The translations under genes and the position numbers were made by a program. A model generated the notes under the pieces. The model was given only the letters and a program-made list of their open reading frames with translations. It was not told where the DNA came from and did not search any database. A DNA stretch of 36,792 bases, taken from NCBI GenBank assembly GCA_002270565.1, contig NQMI01000213.1:12144-48935 (forward strand). Reading direction: 5' to 3'. This document shows positions 1 to 11,999 of this stretch, in pieces. The DNA comes from Stenocarpella maydis (lineage: Eukaryota > Ascomycota > Sordariomycetes > Diaporthales > Diaporthaceae). Position 1 is the first letter of the stretch, and each line of letters opens with the position of its first letter.

Positions 1-3000
1 TTCTATAAAGCTTCATTTATTTTTTAGCTCTAAAAAGGTAGTATTACTATTCTTAAAATGTATATATTATTGCTATAAATTCTTTATATAGTATGTTATA
101 TATAATTTCTGGTTTATTGACTTTTTTACTAAAGTTTATAATAATATATATTTTACTTTAGTTATTCTTTTAAATAAGCTTTCTACTTATAGTATTATCT
201 AAGGTATCTATATAGGTCTTAAATGTTTTCTTAGGGTTTACGTTTTTTAGTATAGGGTCTTTTATACCTTTATCTTTAAGTATTTAGAAATCTTATTATT
301 TTATTTTTATGTATCTAAATATAAGATCCTTCTTTGTAAGGTTTATAAGAGGTTTTATAATATTGCTATATTATGTAATAAAGTTTTATAGAAGTTAATA
401 TATCTAAGGAATTCTCTAATATTTTTAAATTATTTAACGTTAGCTATTCTTTAATTACTTTAATTTTGCCTTCTTACATCTTAATCATTTCTAATTTGAT
501 TATATATCTGAAGTAGGTAACTTTGTAAGAGTACTACTTATATTTCTCTGGGTCTATAAAAAGGTTTATATCTTCAAGTTTCTTTAATAATTACTTAATA
601 TATTCCTTATAATCTTTAAAGGTTTTTAAGAAGATAAGAATATTATTAAGGTAGGTAATAATAAAAGAATTAAAATATTTGAATGGGATATAGATAATTA
701 TTTCCTAAAACAAAGCTAGTGCATCACTTAATATAAAAGGCATAACTATCATGTTATAATATCTATAATGTAATTTAAATGCTATGTTTTATTTTTTCCT
801 TCTTTCATTTAAATAAAGTTATATTTATACTTTAGGTTAAGTACTATAAACCATTTTGCTCCTCTAAATTAATCTCCAAGTTCTTTAATAAGAGGAAGGG
901 GGTGTTGATTTTTAATTATAATATTATTGAGTTATTAATAATTAATATATAGTTATAGTTTGCTATTCTTCTTAGGTATAAAAAGGTTTAAGTATTCTGC
1001 TGGTAATTATAATGGTTTAATGAATTCTTTTTGAAGCTTCTTATTAAGGTATTTCCTAAGTACTATGTATTATTCCTTGTTAAGTATATAAATAGATTTA
1101 AACTATAGTATGGTTACTAGTTTTAAGGGTATCTTGTGGTCTCATTATGTGTGTTATGGTAACAATATATTAAATTTTTCCTGGTCCATTTAAGTGTGTT
1201 AATTGTGTGCTATCCTTAGTAATATAACTCCTTCCTACATTATTAATTATAACCTTCCTTTAGGGAATAGCATTATCTTGAAAGGTCTAGCTAGAATCTA
1301 ATTAATTTAGGGATTTATAACTTATCGCTATAGAAGTCTTAAGATTAGTTAATAATATGCTATATTTATAATATCTAGAGTTATGGAAGTAGCATATTTT
1401 TAGATTAAGATAAATAATTAATTAATTTATATATTAAATATTCTATTTCTATATTCTACTTTTATGCCTTTTATAGTATAAATATTATAGGAGTCTTCCT
1501 TCTAATGCTATGAGATTTAATCTTTTTTAATAATGCTTAATAATATAAAGTTGCCTTAAGTACTACTATTTAATAGTATACCATATACTTATCTATGGAT
1601 TTCTGCTTTTAGAATAATATATATATAGCTTCCGGGAGTTATATATAGGGACTAATAGTTCATAATCAACTATTATCCCTTTATAGGCAACCATTATCTT
1701 TTCCCTATTCTTATTATTTATTTGCTAAGCATTGCTGCCGCTAGTTATATTATTTATCTATTCATTTATGCTAGAGTAGGAGCTTTTTATTTGGGTAGAT
1801 GAGGAATTTAATTAACTTATACGCGTATACTCTATTAAGTCTCTATAGACATCTAAGTAGTAGAGTTTTATTAAGTTTAATAATTATATAAGCCTTAGTC
1901 CTATTATAGCTAGTAATCCTTTAATACCTAAATTCAAAATACTTATAGATCTTTATAATAGGTTTTAAGTAGAATCTTCTAAGAAAAAAAGATTAACTAG
2001 ATTTGTCCTGAAAATATATGTAATAAGTATGCTAAATATACAAGATCTAGGAGATCTTAGCATACTTAGAGCATTATAGCTAGAGATAGGCCTTATCTTT
2101 AGTTTTTCTAATAGGAGGCTAGTGTAATTCTTTTATAGCTTATGCTAGAAGTATTCCTTTAATAGTAATTCTAGTTATACTAATACTAGGTATAATAGGT
2201 TGGCACTTTTCTAGGTGCTTCTTAGGATTCTTATTAGGGCTTTTATATTTATTAGTGTCCTATATAAAGATTTTTATTATTTACTTAGGCATTATTTATA
2301 ATACTTAAGCATTGTAAGTTACTATTATTTATTATTATATTATATAATAGTCCTTATCTTTTTATTATTAATTATCTTTGATATTAAGGTTATTTACGGA
2401 ACCATCTAAAGGCTCCTTTCTCTGAAAAGTATAATAAGTACTAATTATTAAAGTAAGAAGTTTAGTTAAAGGATACATACTTAGGGCTAGCGTTTACTGC
2501 TTTCTTATAAATAATTAATAGGTTATTTAAATCCTTAGGTTTATTCTCATTATAGTAAATTAAATATTCTATATAAAGATTGGGTTGATAAATGTAAGGT
2601 ATCTTAACTTCTGGGTATATTAAGCATTCCTTATTAAGTAAATAGCTATATTATTTAAGCTATTCCTAATATATAGGTATATTAACTTATTATTATCCTT
2701 TTGGGATAGGTTTCTATAGTTATCTTCTAGGTTAGCAGTATTCCCTAGAGAAGTATCCTAGCTTTTTATAATTATGGTACTTCTGACTATTTTTATGGTG
2801 TTATTATGCTACATTAAGTTCTATAGATTCTAGATAGGTACTATAAGTAGTTCTATATTATTATTACTAATTGCTATAGAAGTTGGATTTATAGTAGTAC
2901 TTCTTTTCATTATTAGGTTAGTATTAAGGCTTCCATTAGTTTCTAAGATTCTTATACTATTACTCTCATTATTATTTAAATAATTAATTATTAATATATA

Positions 3001-3826
3001 TAGCTATAGTAATATATTTTATAAGTTCTTTAGGCCTATTTACTTTAGAGAGTTTTTCTTTCATATTCTCTTTAAATCTCTTATAAAAGTAGCTTATAAG
3101 TACATTATTAGTCTAATTAATATAGGTAATAAGTTACTTAAAGTAGATAATATACTTAAAAGCTAAGCCTTACTATCTAAGTTATATAAGCTAATATTTA
3201 ATAGTTTATTTCTTATCTAGGTTGCTAAAAGTATATTTTAAGGCTTATTTGAAGTTATTATATTTCTTAAAGATAGCCTTAATATCATTATTTTAGTTCT
3301 TCTTATTATTTTGTAAATAGTCTTTAAGAATAAGTTTAAATTAAGTAAAAGCATTTTGTTTAAGCTAATATTTAATAAAGATAATCTTAATATAATTAGT
3401 TCTAAACTAAAGTTTATAATACTTAAAGTAAATATAATACTAAGTAAGGAATCCCTAAAGGGTTCCCTTATTTCCATTATAAGGGCTGGGCTTATTTATT
3501 TTATAAGCCTTAGCTTGCTAAACTATATAGAAATAATTAATTTCGTATTAGAAGGCTCTAATTTATAGGGCTATCTCTTGAGCACTTATGCCCTAGGCCT
3601 ATTTATTATTAGAAGAGGTAGTTAATATTATATCTTTATTTTATTTAATTAGGTATATATATAGCTATTCTAAATAAGAATTATTAAATATAATAATTAT
3701 ATTAAACCTTTATAAGGTTTAGTAGGTAACTTATAAGGTTTATATTAGTAGAGTAGCATAAAGGTAATACTTAATTAAAGTATAGTATATAAAGATACTA
3801 TTTATAAAGAGAGTATAATTAGAAGC
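1..3826 (-). mobile_element. RIP-decayed Ty3/gypsy retrotransposon, internal part, left copy (cut by window start)
   Basis: Extremely AT/TA-rich DNA with no usable ORF. On the minus strand, bases about 30-1100 align with the clearer copy at about 33.1-34.2 kb. In order on the minus strand I see an RT palm region (about 1050-600), with the catalytic box reading YLNN at about 641-655 instead of YLDD, then an RNase H-like region with a DKEFIAI-type motif at about 95-40. Integrase lies beyond the window. From about 1180 to 1330 the two copies still align (protease/gag side). 1400-3826 should hold the rest of gag and the leader but is too mutated to read. Stops are nearly all TAG/TAA, as expected when RIP turns CAG, CAA and TGG codons into stops. 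It is dead as an element. Confidence 0.8.
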
Positions 3827-4158
3827 TATAAAGCTATCTAGTTAGTAGGACTAAATACTTAAATTAATAACTAAAGAGTTTATTTTATAAAAGCTATTTA
3901 TTATAGTAATAATTATATTTATATATGTATTCTAACTCTTTATCTATTATTAATAGTATTAAGGGTGATTCTATTGATTGACTGTTACTTGATAGAATTA
4001 ATATTGATTTTATTGATTATAGTGGGTTCCTGATCCTAACCCTGTGTATCTGCTGACTCTTCATCCTAGTGCCGGTAGGGCAGCATTGTGACTCCTGATT
4101 CTGCTTTCCTTGGTCCTGCAGATGGGTCCCTGGGGTGCCATTGTGTTGGCTCATAACA
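3827..4158 (-). repeat. LTR of the left gypsy copy (5' LTR in element orientation)
   Basis: Bases 3827-4040 align with 30017-30235, in the same orientation. On the minus strand the unit starts TGTTATGAGCC at 4158 and ends near 3827 in TTATA; the other copy ends TTACA there, so the usual TG...CA ends are partly mutated. About 332 bp, normal for a fungal gypsy LTR. It lies just beyond the 5' end of the minus-strand element. The outer part (about 4040-4158) is much less AT-rich than the inner part. The ends are inferred from only two copies. Confidence 0.6.
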
Positions 4159-4330
4159 ATATACTAGGTTTTAAAGGCCTATCTAATAAATATATTATCC
4201 TTAATTATAATAATAGTATTATAAACTTCTACTTTTGAGTATTGCTTTATAATTATTTAATTAATATGTATATAAAGCTTGGTAAGAAGGAAAAAAATCT
4301 TTTATTAAGATATTTAAGTTTTCCTAGAGG
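4159..4330. other. AT-rich flank outside the left LTR
   Basis: Short AT-rich stretch between the LTR and the GC-normal block; no ORF or named repeat seen. Composition changes abruptly near 4330, where GC-rich palindromic sequence (CGGCCGGAAG...GGCCGGAAG, about 4371-4395) begins. Confidence 0.5.
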
Positions 4331-5690
4331 GTGGGTATAGATGCGTTCATATGCGTATGCAGTTGTGGGGCGGCCGGAAGGGGGCCCGGCCGGAAGCTAG
4401 GGCGACGATGTTAATTGCTCCCTTGTAGCTCCGCATAAGTGCCCATATCCTGCCCACTTCTTTCTATCAGTTGCACCCGTAATGAAGGGAATAGCTCAGC
4501 ACATGGAGACGTTGGCGCCTGGCTTTCTTATGTATTGTCGGAGATGAATATGAGTGAAAATTCATGTGTCCCAGTCCAAGAGCCAGTACTCAATATTCCC
4601 AACCAGTCTAGTCTGTACAATCCAGCTCCTCGGAAAGAATAGCATTTCTATCCAGGCTTATTGAAAACACCGGCTCGATTGCCTTAGTAATTGACCAGAC
4701 AGGGAACATGATACATTGTTATTGGTTTTCTTCTTGCAAGGTATCGTTTCCCGCAGGTGGTGGTGTCACAGATGCTCAAGGCCTGGGCAGGGGATCTTCA
4801 GTCCCGTGATGTAACTGATATACATATGGTGTGCCACCTGGCTTTGTAGGTGCAAATATCTGATTTCATCCTTTGTAGCCAATTCCTTGTATACAGAACG
4901 TGACAGTGTACCAGAGTCGCCCAAGATATTATCGCAGAGCAGAATCAAAGCCATCTGCATACGTATGAGGCTTGAGTTGGATATACTGGGGGCTTATACA
5001 TTTAGGTATTCTGGCAATATCCTGTTAAATGAGGGAATTGTTCTCAACAGTTTGACATTGAGAAGACCGTGGATATACTCCTAGGTTTTATGAAAAATAC
5101 AAAGTGCCTGGCGTTTTTGAACTCCTCAACATATCACAGATCTATGACAACATCATGGAGAGTAGGTAGAGCTTTCTTCAGTAGTGTGGCCACAGCAGAC
5201 AGTATTAAGAGCTTCGTAGCATCAAGATGACGAATTTCTTATTGAATCTGTCGTCATGGCTCATGTTTCTCCGTGGGGACCCGCGAATTCCGTTTCGTAT
5301 CTGCTGCAAGCCCACACGTGAAAGTGACGCCTCCAGGCCGTGTCACGAGGTATAGAAGCCACAGTCTTACACTTTTTTTCGGGGAGGAAAAGCAACGAGA
5401 ATCAGAGACAGGTGCCCGAGAATGAGACAAGTCAACCGTTCCTCGTGCAATGGGCCGCGGTGTTGAGGATAAACCGTCTTTGGTTGCAAAAATGCCGTGG
5501 GAGAGAGTTCAAAGCATTACTCCTAGTTACCTTGTGAAATCCCATCGTTGCCCTTGAAATTTGGTGCAAACACATGAGCGAGATCTTGATTTATTGCATA
5601 ATTCATGAGTGGGTCAATCACTACCACCTGAACCGTTCATTATGCCCACTAACAAGCAACCCTTGCTAATCACAAAAGCTTGAGTATCTA
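4331..5690. other. Gene-less GC-normal DNA
   Basis: Only short, overlapping ORFs under 70 codons on both strands, none with a recognisable motif, plausible splice pattern or a partner copy in the window. I see no tRNA fold, inverted repeat or tandem array here. Confidence 0.5.
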
Positions 5691-5926
5691 TCTAGGCGCC
5701 GATACAATTACGGCAATCGGAAATCTCGAGCATGGCATGGATCGGGATTGACTTGAGGCGAGCACTGAAACTAGGGGCGTCCAGCAACGCACACTGATTA
5801 GGTAGCTGTTGTCGAACCATGCCATTCATATGTTCATGCACCCCTGGGGGATCACAGGAGAGCTGCAGGCACTTTTCACAGCAACCGGTAAGAAAGTGGT
5901 ACTTCACAGAGACGGCCGATTGCGGA

Positions 5927-7745
5927 CTAAGGACGGACGGATATCATTATTGCATGACTACTAATAAGAAAGCAAAAAGCGAACCCGATCAAGACATTTG
6001 CCTCTGGTCCGAAGGTCCCATTCGCTCTTCTCATGTGCAAGTACAACGCCAGCACGTCGGGAATGTGTGCGAACCAATCAATCGAGGCTGGGCAGCCACT
6101 TGAAGTCGTGGATGGGTCACAAAAAATTCCTAAGCCGTTGTGTGCCACATCCGCAGGGAACTGTGTGGATGACCTGCAATTGAGGAACCGAGTGTGATGG
6201 TGTGCACAAACAATGGGTAGTGGTGTTCTGCCTAGGTAGAGCTTATCGGTCCAGACAATCTCGCAGCCTCTTTCTTTGCTCGCGCCCGTGGGATCGATAT
6301 AGTTCTTAATGGGCCTTGATATAATCAGAGCAGGCGCGGAGTGCGGGAACTTCTCCAACGTCGCAGTCGGGAGGGCAGGAGGGCAGCGTCTGGTACGACA
6401 ACGGCAGAGCCACCAGTCTTTGTGGCCAGTTCCTTAGCCCACGCAGTTCCCAAAAAGCCGCTGGGCCGGTCGCATGCAGACTCCATCACCCACCAGCAGC
6501 ATGCATATTCATGCCTCATGCACCCAACCCCACGAGTAAGACACAAAGCCTCTTCATTTCGTGGGTTTGGAGGGTGTGAAAACCCCAATTGACGAGTTGG
6601 GTCCAGACCTTTGAGACTGGAGCGGGACGCCCATCAGCCACTCTTACTCACCGAGCGTCGAAAAGCTGCACGATGTGCGGGGTGATGGGATTGAGATAGG
6701 CCCGAGGGCGCAGATTGTGGCGTCCCGACCTTGACAGCCGTCACAATGGCAGATCCAATTGTCTATGGAGGACTGTCGGGACCTGATGTGCCTCAAGATT
6801 GTGAAGCGGCGATCTCCGCAGCCATCGATGGTCCAGTGGGTCACCCGGTGGTGAGGGTCAAAGCCATGCGCGCAAAGGGCACATGTTAAAATGACCTGTC
6901 TGCCTGCCTACCAGCACTGCTCACGAGAGAAGCCACGATAGTCAATTCTGAGAACTGATGAAAGCTTCAGTGGTCACGCTGTCCCCATTGGAAGCCCGGG
7001 ACATTCAAGTTCTTGAGGATGGCAAATGCGATCAGCTTCTGCATTGTGGTTGGCAGGGGAAAGGGTGGGCCATTGGCGAGATCTGACGACGAGCTCCCGT
7101 CCTGGCAGACTGGCCCTAGGATACTATAATAGACGGCTGCAGAAGAGCTCCCATCCCGGAAGTTGAGCTCCTTGGTCCCCTCTACGGGACCCCCCGGCCA
7201 GCTAAGGCGCCATTGCACCGCGGGAAGCTTCTGTTACCCTGCGAGTGAACGTTTCTGGCCACCTAAAGCAATGGTAGAAAATCTCGGGATGACCCCGCGG
7301 GCACTGCGAGCACTGCCCATTGCCACGTTCACAAAGGAACAAAAAAAAAACAATACTGAGGTGAAAGTTGCCAAGTTATTGCGCAGAGTTTCCTGCCAAG
7401 TCGGAGTAGCAGCGGCCTGCAGAAATCGTTGCTTTTCTGGGAGACTGGGACGGTATGCCCCGTCTTCAATGACTAGGCCCCTGTCCCACTCGCTGTACGA
7501 CATGGCTCCGTGCCGCACGCCCCGCGCGTCAATGGTGGGAAACAAGGTTTTCGGTCCCGCCAGGTCCTTCCCGAAAATCGAAGCGAGATATAGTTATCGA
7601 GAAAGAACGGACGATACCGTTCTTTGGGTTACGCCAGGGGACAGAGCTCCTGGGACTGCACACGGGCCAGCAGGTGCTGGTGATGGCTGGCCTGGGCGCG
7701 AATATTATAGCACGTCGTCTTCGAGCTTCTTCTGAGCCATTTTGG
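5927..7745 (-). other. Possible decayed or unrecognised minus-strand gene fragments
   Basis: Several minus-strand ORF pieces look more protein-like than the surrounding noise. One reads through 7590-7234, including AMSYSEWDRGLVIEDG (about 7500) and a hydrophobic run at about 7360-7320. The same frame resumes after one stop at 7218-6967 (AVYYSILGPVCQDG). A further 143-codon piece lies at 6358-5927. A GTGAGT donor-like site on the minus strand lies near 6655. I could not join the pieces into one model and recognise no family. It may be a diverged gene with introns, a relic, or chance. No function is proposed. Confidence 0.2.
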
Positions 7746-10160
7746 AGACGCTCGAGGGCCGGCGGTCACGAACTAGGAAATGAATGTTGCAAAGGAGCGA
7801 TGCATCTGGTCATAGTTCTCTGTCTGAAACACACCAGGAGCTGTGTAATAGGATTGACTTCAGCCGTGCTCAAGTAACTAGGCTTGGTATTTCTAGAATC
7901 TGTCGAACAGCATACGAGCTGCAAGGCACAAGTGCGGGAAACGAGGCTTAGGGGGATGCGCCGGTGATACGTTGGGGTTGGGGTAGATAGAAGAGTGACG
8001 ATGCTTTATGCTGTGGCACGCCGTGCTACTTGATGTGCCCCCCTCAAAGAGGTTTAGTCCGAACGTGCTCATCCTGGCAGTTACTGACCGCAACATGTAA
8101 GCACTGTAAGCTGTGTCACCAACCAGCTTGGTCTGGTCAGGGCTTGTGGGAGAGGCAACAAGTTGCGGAACCCAGAATGAGGATGCAAGACGAGTCAATG
8201 ATCTCCATGGCTGAACGCGGGACGGCAAGGAGTTCTCCGGAATTGGGCCAATGGTCCGGGTGCCGTTGTATGTAGCAGCGGACAGTGAGCCTGCGCAACA
8301 TGGGAAAGCAGATAGTGTGGATGTTATGGACTGCCTAGGTAGAAATAACCTCACCTGGTGGCCGCGGGGTACCGTGCTAGCGGCTCCGAGTCCTGCAGGG
8401 CAAGCCGAACAAGGTAGCAATGCATGAGTGTGTGTTCGAGGTACGAGAGCAAAAATAAAGTAGTCACTCCATCAGCTTGCCGTGGCTCCAGGGCTCATGC
8501 GTGCGTAATTCCCACATGCACGCCTGCACGCACGGCGTAGCGAGATGGAGGGCACAGGCGTGCTTTGCTCAGCATCGGCCTGTCGACAAGGATGCTGGGC
8601 CGGGACAGAGATACCGTGCAAGGGGCGCACGCACTAACGTGTCCTGAGAAGCACCGCATGAGATTGTGGGCTGGAAGCGGACGGTGTGGAGTCAATTGGT
8701 AGAGTTGAGGCCCAGGAGACGGCGCAGTCCGCGATGTTCCGGATTGCTGCCCCGAGATGGAAGTGCCCTGGGGAGCCCACGAGGAGGACGAATGGCAGCA
8801 GCGAGGCGGCCCTGGAGGTTGAATCGGTGCCGGGAGCTAGTGGCCAACGGTTGGGCAGCCGGCGCCGGCGAGGGGACCGGAAGATGGGGCCAGGGGTAAT
8901 TTGATGGAACTGGCGAGGAGCTTGCGATGCTGTTAGGCCCAGGTGGCTGTCTGTCGTTGCATGAACAGAAACAGCTCGCTGTTTTATCACGCCAGGCACA
9001 AGGTTCCGGTTTGGGCGGGCACGCCCTGGGGCCCTGGGCCTGTCGCTCGTCGAAAATGGCAATGGTGTTGCGTTGTGTGGTTGCAGGGCAGGGCGAAGTG
9101 TGCGTCCCAATCTAAATCGAGCTGACAAGAGGGTGTCTGTGTGGTCAGGGCCGCAGCGAGGCTAGCCCATAGGCTGGAGGTGTTGGTGTGTGGTGGGCCG
9201 CCCCCTGGGGCATTTCTGTGGCTTTGTCAAGGCGCATGGACGCAGTTGAATGCAGTGATATGCAGTCAAATGCAGAGACACCGTGGCAACCGCGGCATCG
9301 GGCAGTTGAGCGGTAGTTGTATGGCACGCGAGAGCGGCAGAGCTGGAACTGGAGGCGAAGAAGGACGGCGAGACATGCATGTTGAGCTCGTGGGCATGTG
9401 TGGACGTGTCTGCCGTGTCTGTCCGCTGTAGAAGCCGTGGAGGACGAGCAGAGACTGACGGGATGCAATATATTGTGTGCCATTGGACGCTGCTGCCAAG
9501 GGATTTGTCAGAGACGCACGAGCGGTTGCGCAGCTGGCTGCGGTGTCAGGAGAAGTGTATACCAGTCAAGCAGACGGGGCGAGACGTGGGCGGACGATGG
9601 GGATGAAGCAGGCAGCATCATGTCCATCCAGTCCATGTTGATGGACAGACAATCTAAGCGGTGGCAGTTGTGGGGCCGTTGGACATTTGTGCCGGCAACC
9701 GGTCAGCGATACCGAAGCTGGGGGCCGAGGCTGACGATGCTCGGGATAGGTGAAGCTGAGGCCCCAGTCGCATTCGCAGCCGCAGCCCCAGCCGCAGGCC
9801 GCAGCGATGACCATGATGGGGACACTGGCGATGATCAACCAACGGTCAGAACGATAGCGCGCGGGAGGGCGATGATGGTCACGAGGCCTCGTTGGAGGCA
9901 GGGTGCGTTGAGTCACCTGTTGATATTGGCGTTTTTGTGAACAGGAGGTTCGATGTCGATCAATCAACCCGGTCAATCAGTCCATCATTAATGTTCATCA
10001 AGGTCCGAGGCTCGGCAGGGGACGGGATGAGGGTTGCGTAATGACTGGGGAGGAGCGGGGAGGATCGGAGGTGGAGAGGACGAGAAGGAGGAAGCGAGTG
10101 ATCGAGTCGTGGCATGTCTCGCATGGCATGGGCATGGCATGGCAGACAATGGGTGATGGA
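7746..10160. other. Gene-less GC-rich DNA
   Basis: ORFs of up to 175 codons exist on both strands (for example minus 8420-7893 and minus 9128-8634). They overlap in opposite frames, are rich in S, R, P and A, and show no domain motif, which is what GC-rich random sequence gives. No RNA gene recognised. Confidence 0.45.
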
Positions 10161-10166
10161 TGAGTC

Positions 10167-10201
10167 GATTGATTGATTGATTGACTGACTGACTGATTGA
10201 C
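10167..10201. repeat. Tetranucleotide microsatellite (GATT)n/(GACT)n
   Basis: About four GATT units run into three GACT units, then GATT again. The unit switch suggests one point mutation spread through the array. It lies in gene-less DNA. Confidence 0.9.
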
Positions 10202-10283
10202 GGCGTGAAGGAGTCGGACGAGCAGACGGTTGGACGGATCAATCAACGTTGGAGACAACGGCCTTGTCGGTTGATAGGGCAGG

Positions 10284-10312
10284 GTCGAGCAGGGTTGTGC
10301 AGGGTTGTGCAG
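10284..10312. repeat. Short direct repeat GCAGGGTTGT
   Basis: Two and a half imperfect copies of a 10-bp GCAGGGTTGT unit, preceded by a related GCAGGGTCGA. Confidence 0.75.
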
Positions 10313-10580
10313 GTGGGAGATGAGGGAGCCAGGAAATCCCTGTACACGCAGGCGCTGCAGGACCCCGGTCGAGGTGATGAGAAAGGCAGGCCTGGGCCGT
10401 GATTGGCGGGCTGAGGCCCCCTCCCTGCAAACAAGATGCTCGCCAGCGGGGCCCGGACGCCAGTCGGCGCTTAATACCCGGCCAACGAGCGTGCTCTGCT
10501 CGACTTCAACCCTTTCTGGGCCCTCCACGGCCATGATCTGGTTGCATCCAGACAGTCGTTCGTTCGCTCGCCTGTACCGC

Positions 10581-10643
10581 CCTGCACGCCCGCACGCCTG
10601 CACGCCTGCACTCCTGCGCTCCTGCACGCCTTGCAAGCCTGCA
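10581..10643. repeat. Imperfect 8-bp tandem repeat (CCTGCACG-type)
   Basis: About six to seven variants of an 8-bp CCTGCACG/CCTGCACT unit in a row. A run of 12 G lies nearby at about 10786-10797. Both are non-coding as far as I can tell, and together they mark an unusually low-complexity stretch. Confidence 0.8.
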
Positions 10644-11542
10644 TCTTACATGGCCCCAGCATACTATGTACCAGACGTGCCCCTCCCCGCACTCTTCATC
10701 CTGTGCTATGTACTCGGTACACCAGTCCGTCCGTCCCTGCGAGGCGAGCAACGTGCCCTCGACACGACAACAACGTGCCCTCTGGGGGGGGGGGGGCGGT
10801 CACACAGCGAGAGAGGCAGAGAGGCCTGTTGATGAGACCTAGCGTGCTGAAACAGATGCTGCGAGCAGGCCACCAGACAGACGTCCGGCAGAATGAGGCG
10901 ACCTGCCTGCCCACCTCGCATCACATGATATGACATCGAGCCGACCCAAAACAGACATTCATAGGATACAATATCTGACATATATGTACCATAGTACGCA
11001 TATACAGTACCAGCCATGCCTCCCCACGACGGCGCAAGCACGGTATAGTGGGCCCCTCTTTTGCCTCCCATCCCCACCCCAGTCCCCCAATTCCTCTTCC
11101 ATCTCCCTCGTCGTGGCCCATCTAAGCATCTGTGACACCCGCCATGGCTGTGTGGCTGCATGTCTGGATGATGGCTGGGCGGCCTTGCCTGGAGCGGTGT
11201 CCGGGGTGGGAGCTTGACAATGTAGCAATCCAGCCCCATCCCATGTCAGGTACGGGCGGCGGGACGCACTGTACGACGCGACCATCTACACTTTCCTACT
11301 GCTAGCGCAACGAGTATGTACTATGTATTCCGTAGAGCCCAGGTAATAAGCATGCGCATGTACATCGACCGCCTATCCTATTCCTTTTTGGACAATGACG
11401 ACGAGGACCCGCAAAAGAATGCCACGAGTACCCAAGGACAGTTATCTCTGCACGGCGCATGCGGCCACCGTCCGTCCTCCGCCCGCCTCCAGATAGGTTC
11501 TCGTCAGGCCTCCAAGACCGCGACGGCGCCAGCACGTCGGAG

Positions 11543-11604
11543 CAGGCAGGGCGGCCAGGCAGGGCAGCCAGGCAGGGCAGCCAGGCAGGGCAGCCAGGGC
11601 AGGC
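11543..11604. repeat. 13-bp minisatellite, four full copies plus a partial
   Basis: The unit CAGGCAGGGCAGC occurs four times head to tail, the first copy with one base changed, then decays into CAGGGCAGGC. It lies in gene-less DNA between weak ORFs on both strands. Confidence 0.9.
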
Positions 11605-11999
11605 AAGCAACTGGCTCACGGCTCGAGTTGTATCGTGGCTTTGGGCAGGTGGCCTTCCTGCCCAATTGGCCGTGGGGTCGATGATCCATCCCATGTGGCC
11701 CTGCAGCCCGGGTGACAGCAATAGTAGTGTATACGCTGGAGTTGGCCAGCGAGGATACCGCACAGGTGGAGGCTAATTATGGCACGCCCTCATGTACACA
11801 CCGGCACAGGTACCCTATACACCGGGCCAACCATCACCGCAATCTCAAGAGCTAGTCTAGTATAGTCACGTCAAGTGTACTGTACTGCGTCTCCCATGCC
11901 CCACTGTCACCGGCTTTTCCATGCTTCCCACACCTGGCTTTTCTCTTCCTGACCTTGCCGTCCGCGGCGCGTCTCATAGGTTCGTCGCTATCCTGGCAG

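Noticed and set aside
3238..3568. Overlapping 70-79 codon ORFs on both strands in the left AT-rich block
   Set aside because: Leu/Ile/Asn-rich frames from AT-rich sequence, overlapping in opposite directions.
7163..7735. 190-codon plus-strand ORF
   Set aside because: Overlaps more protein-like minus-strand frames, is rich in R, S and P, and shows no motif or splice context.
7893..8420. 175-codon minus-strand ORF
   Set aside because: Ser/Pro/Arg-rich with no recognisable motif; GC-rich sequence readily gives such frames. Considered as an upstream exon of the 5.9-7.7 kb fragments, but I found no convincing join.
10160..11610. Tandem repeats considered as a CRISPR array
   Set aside because: Units are short, contiguous and without unique spacers, and the genome is eukaryotic; they are micro- and minisatellites.
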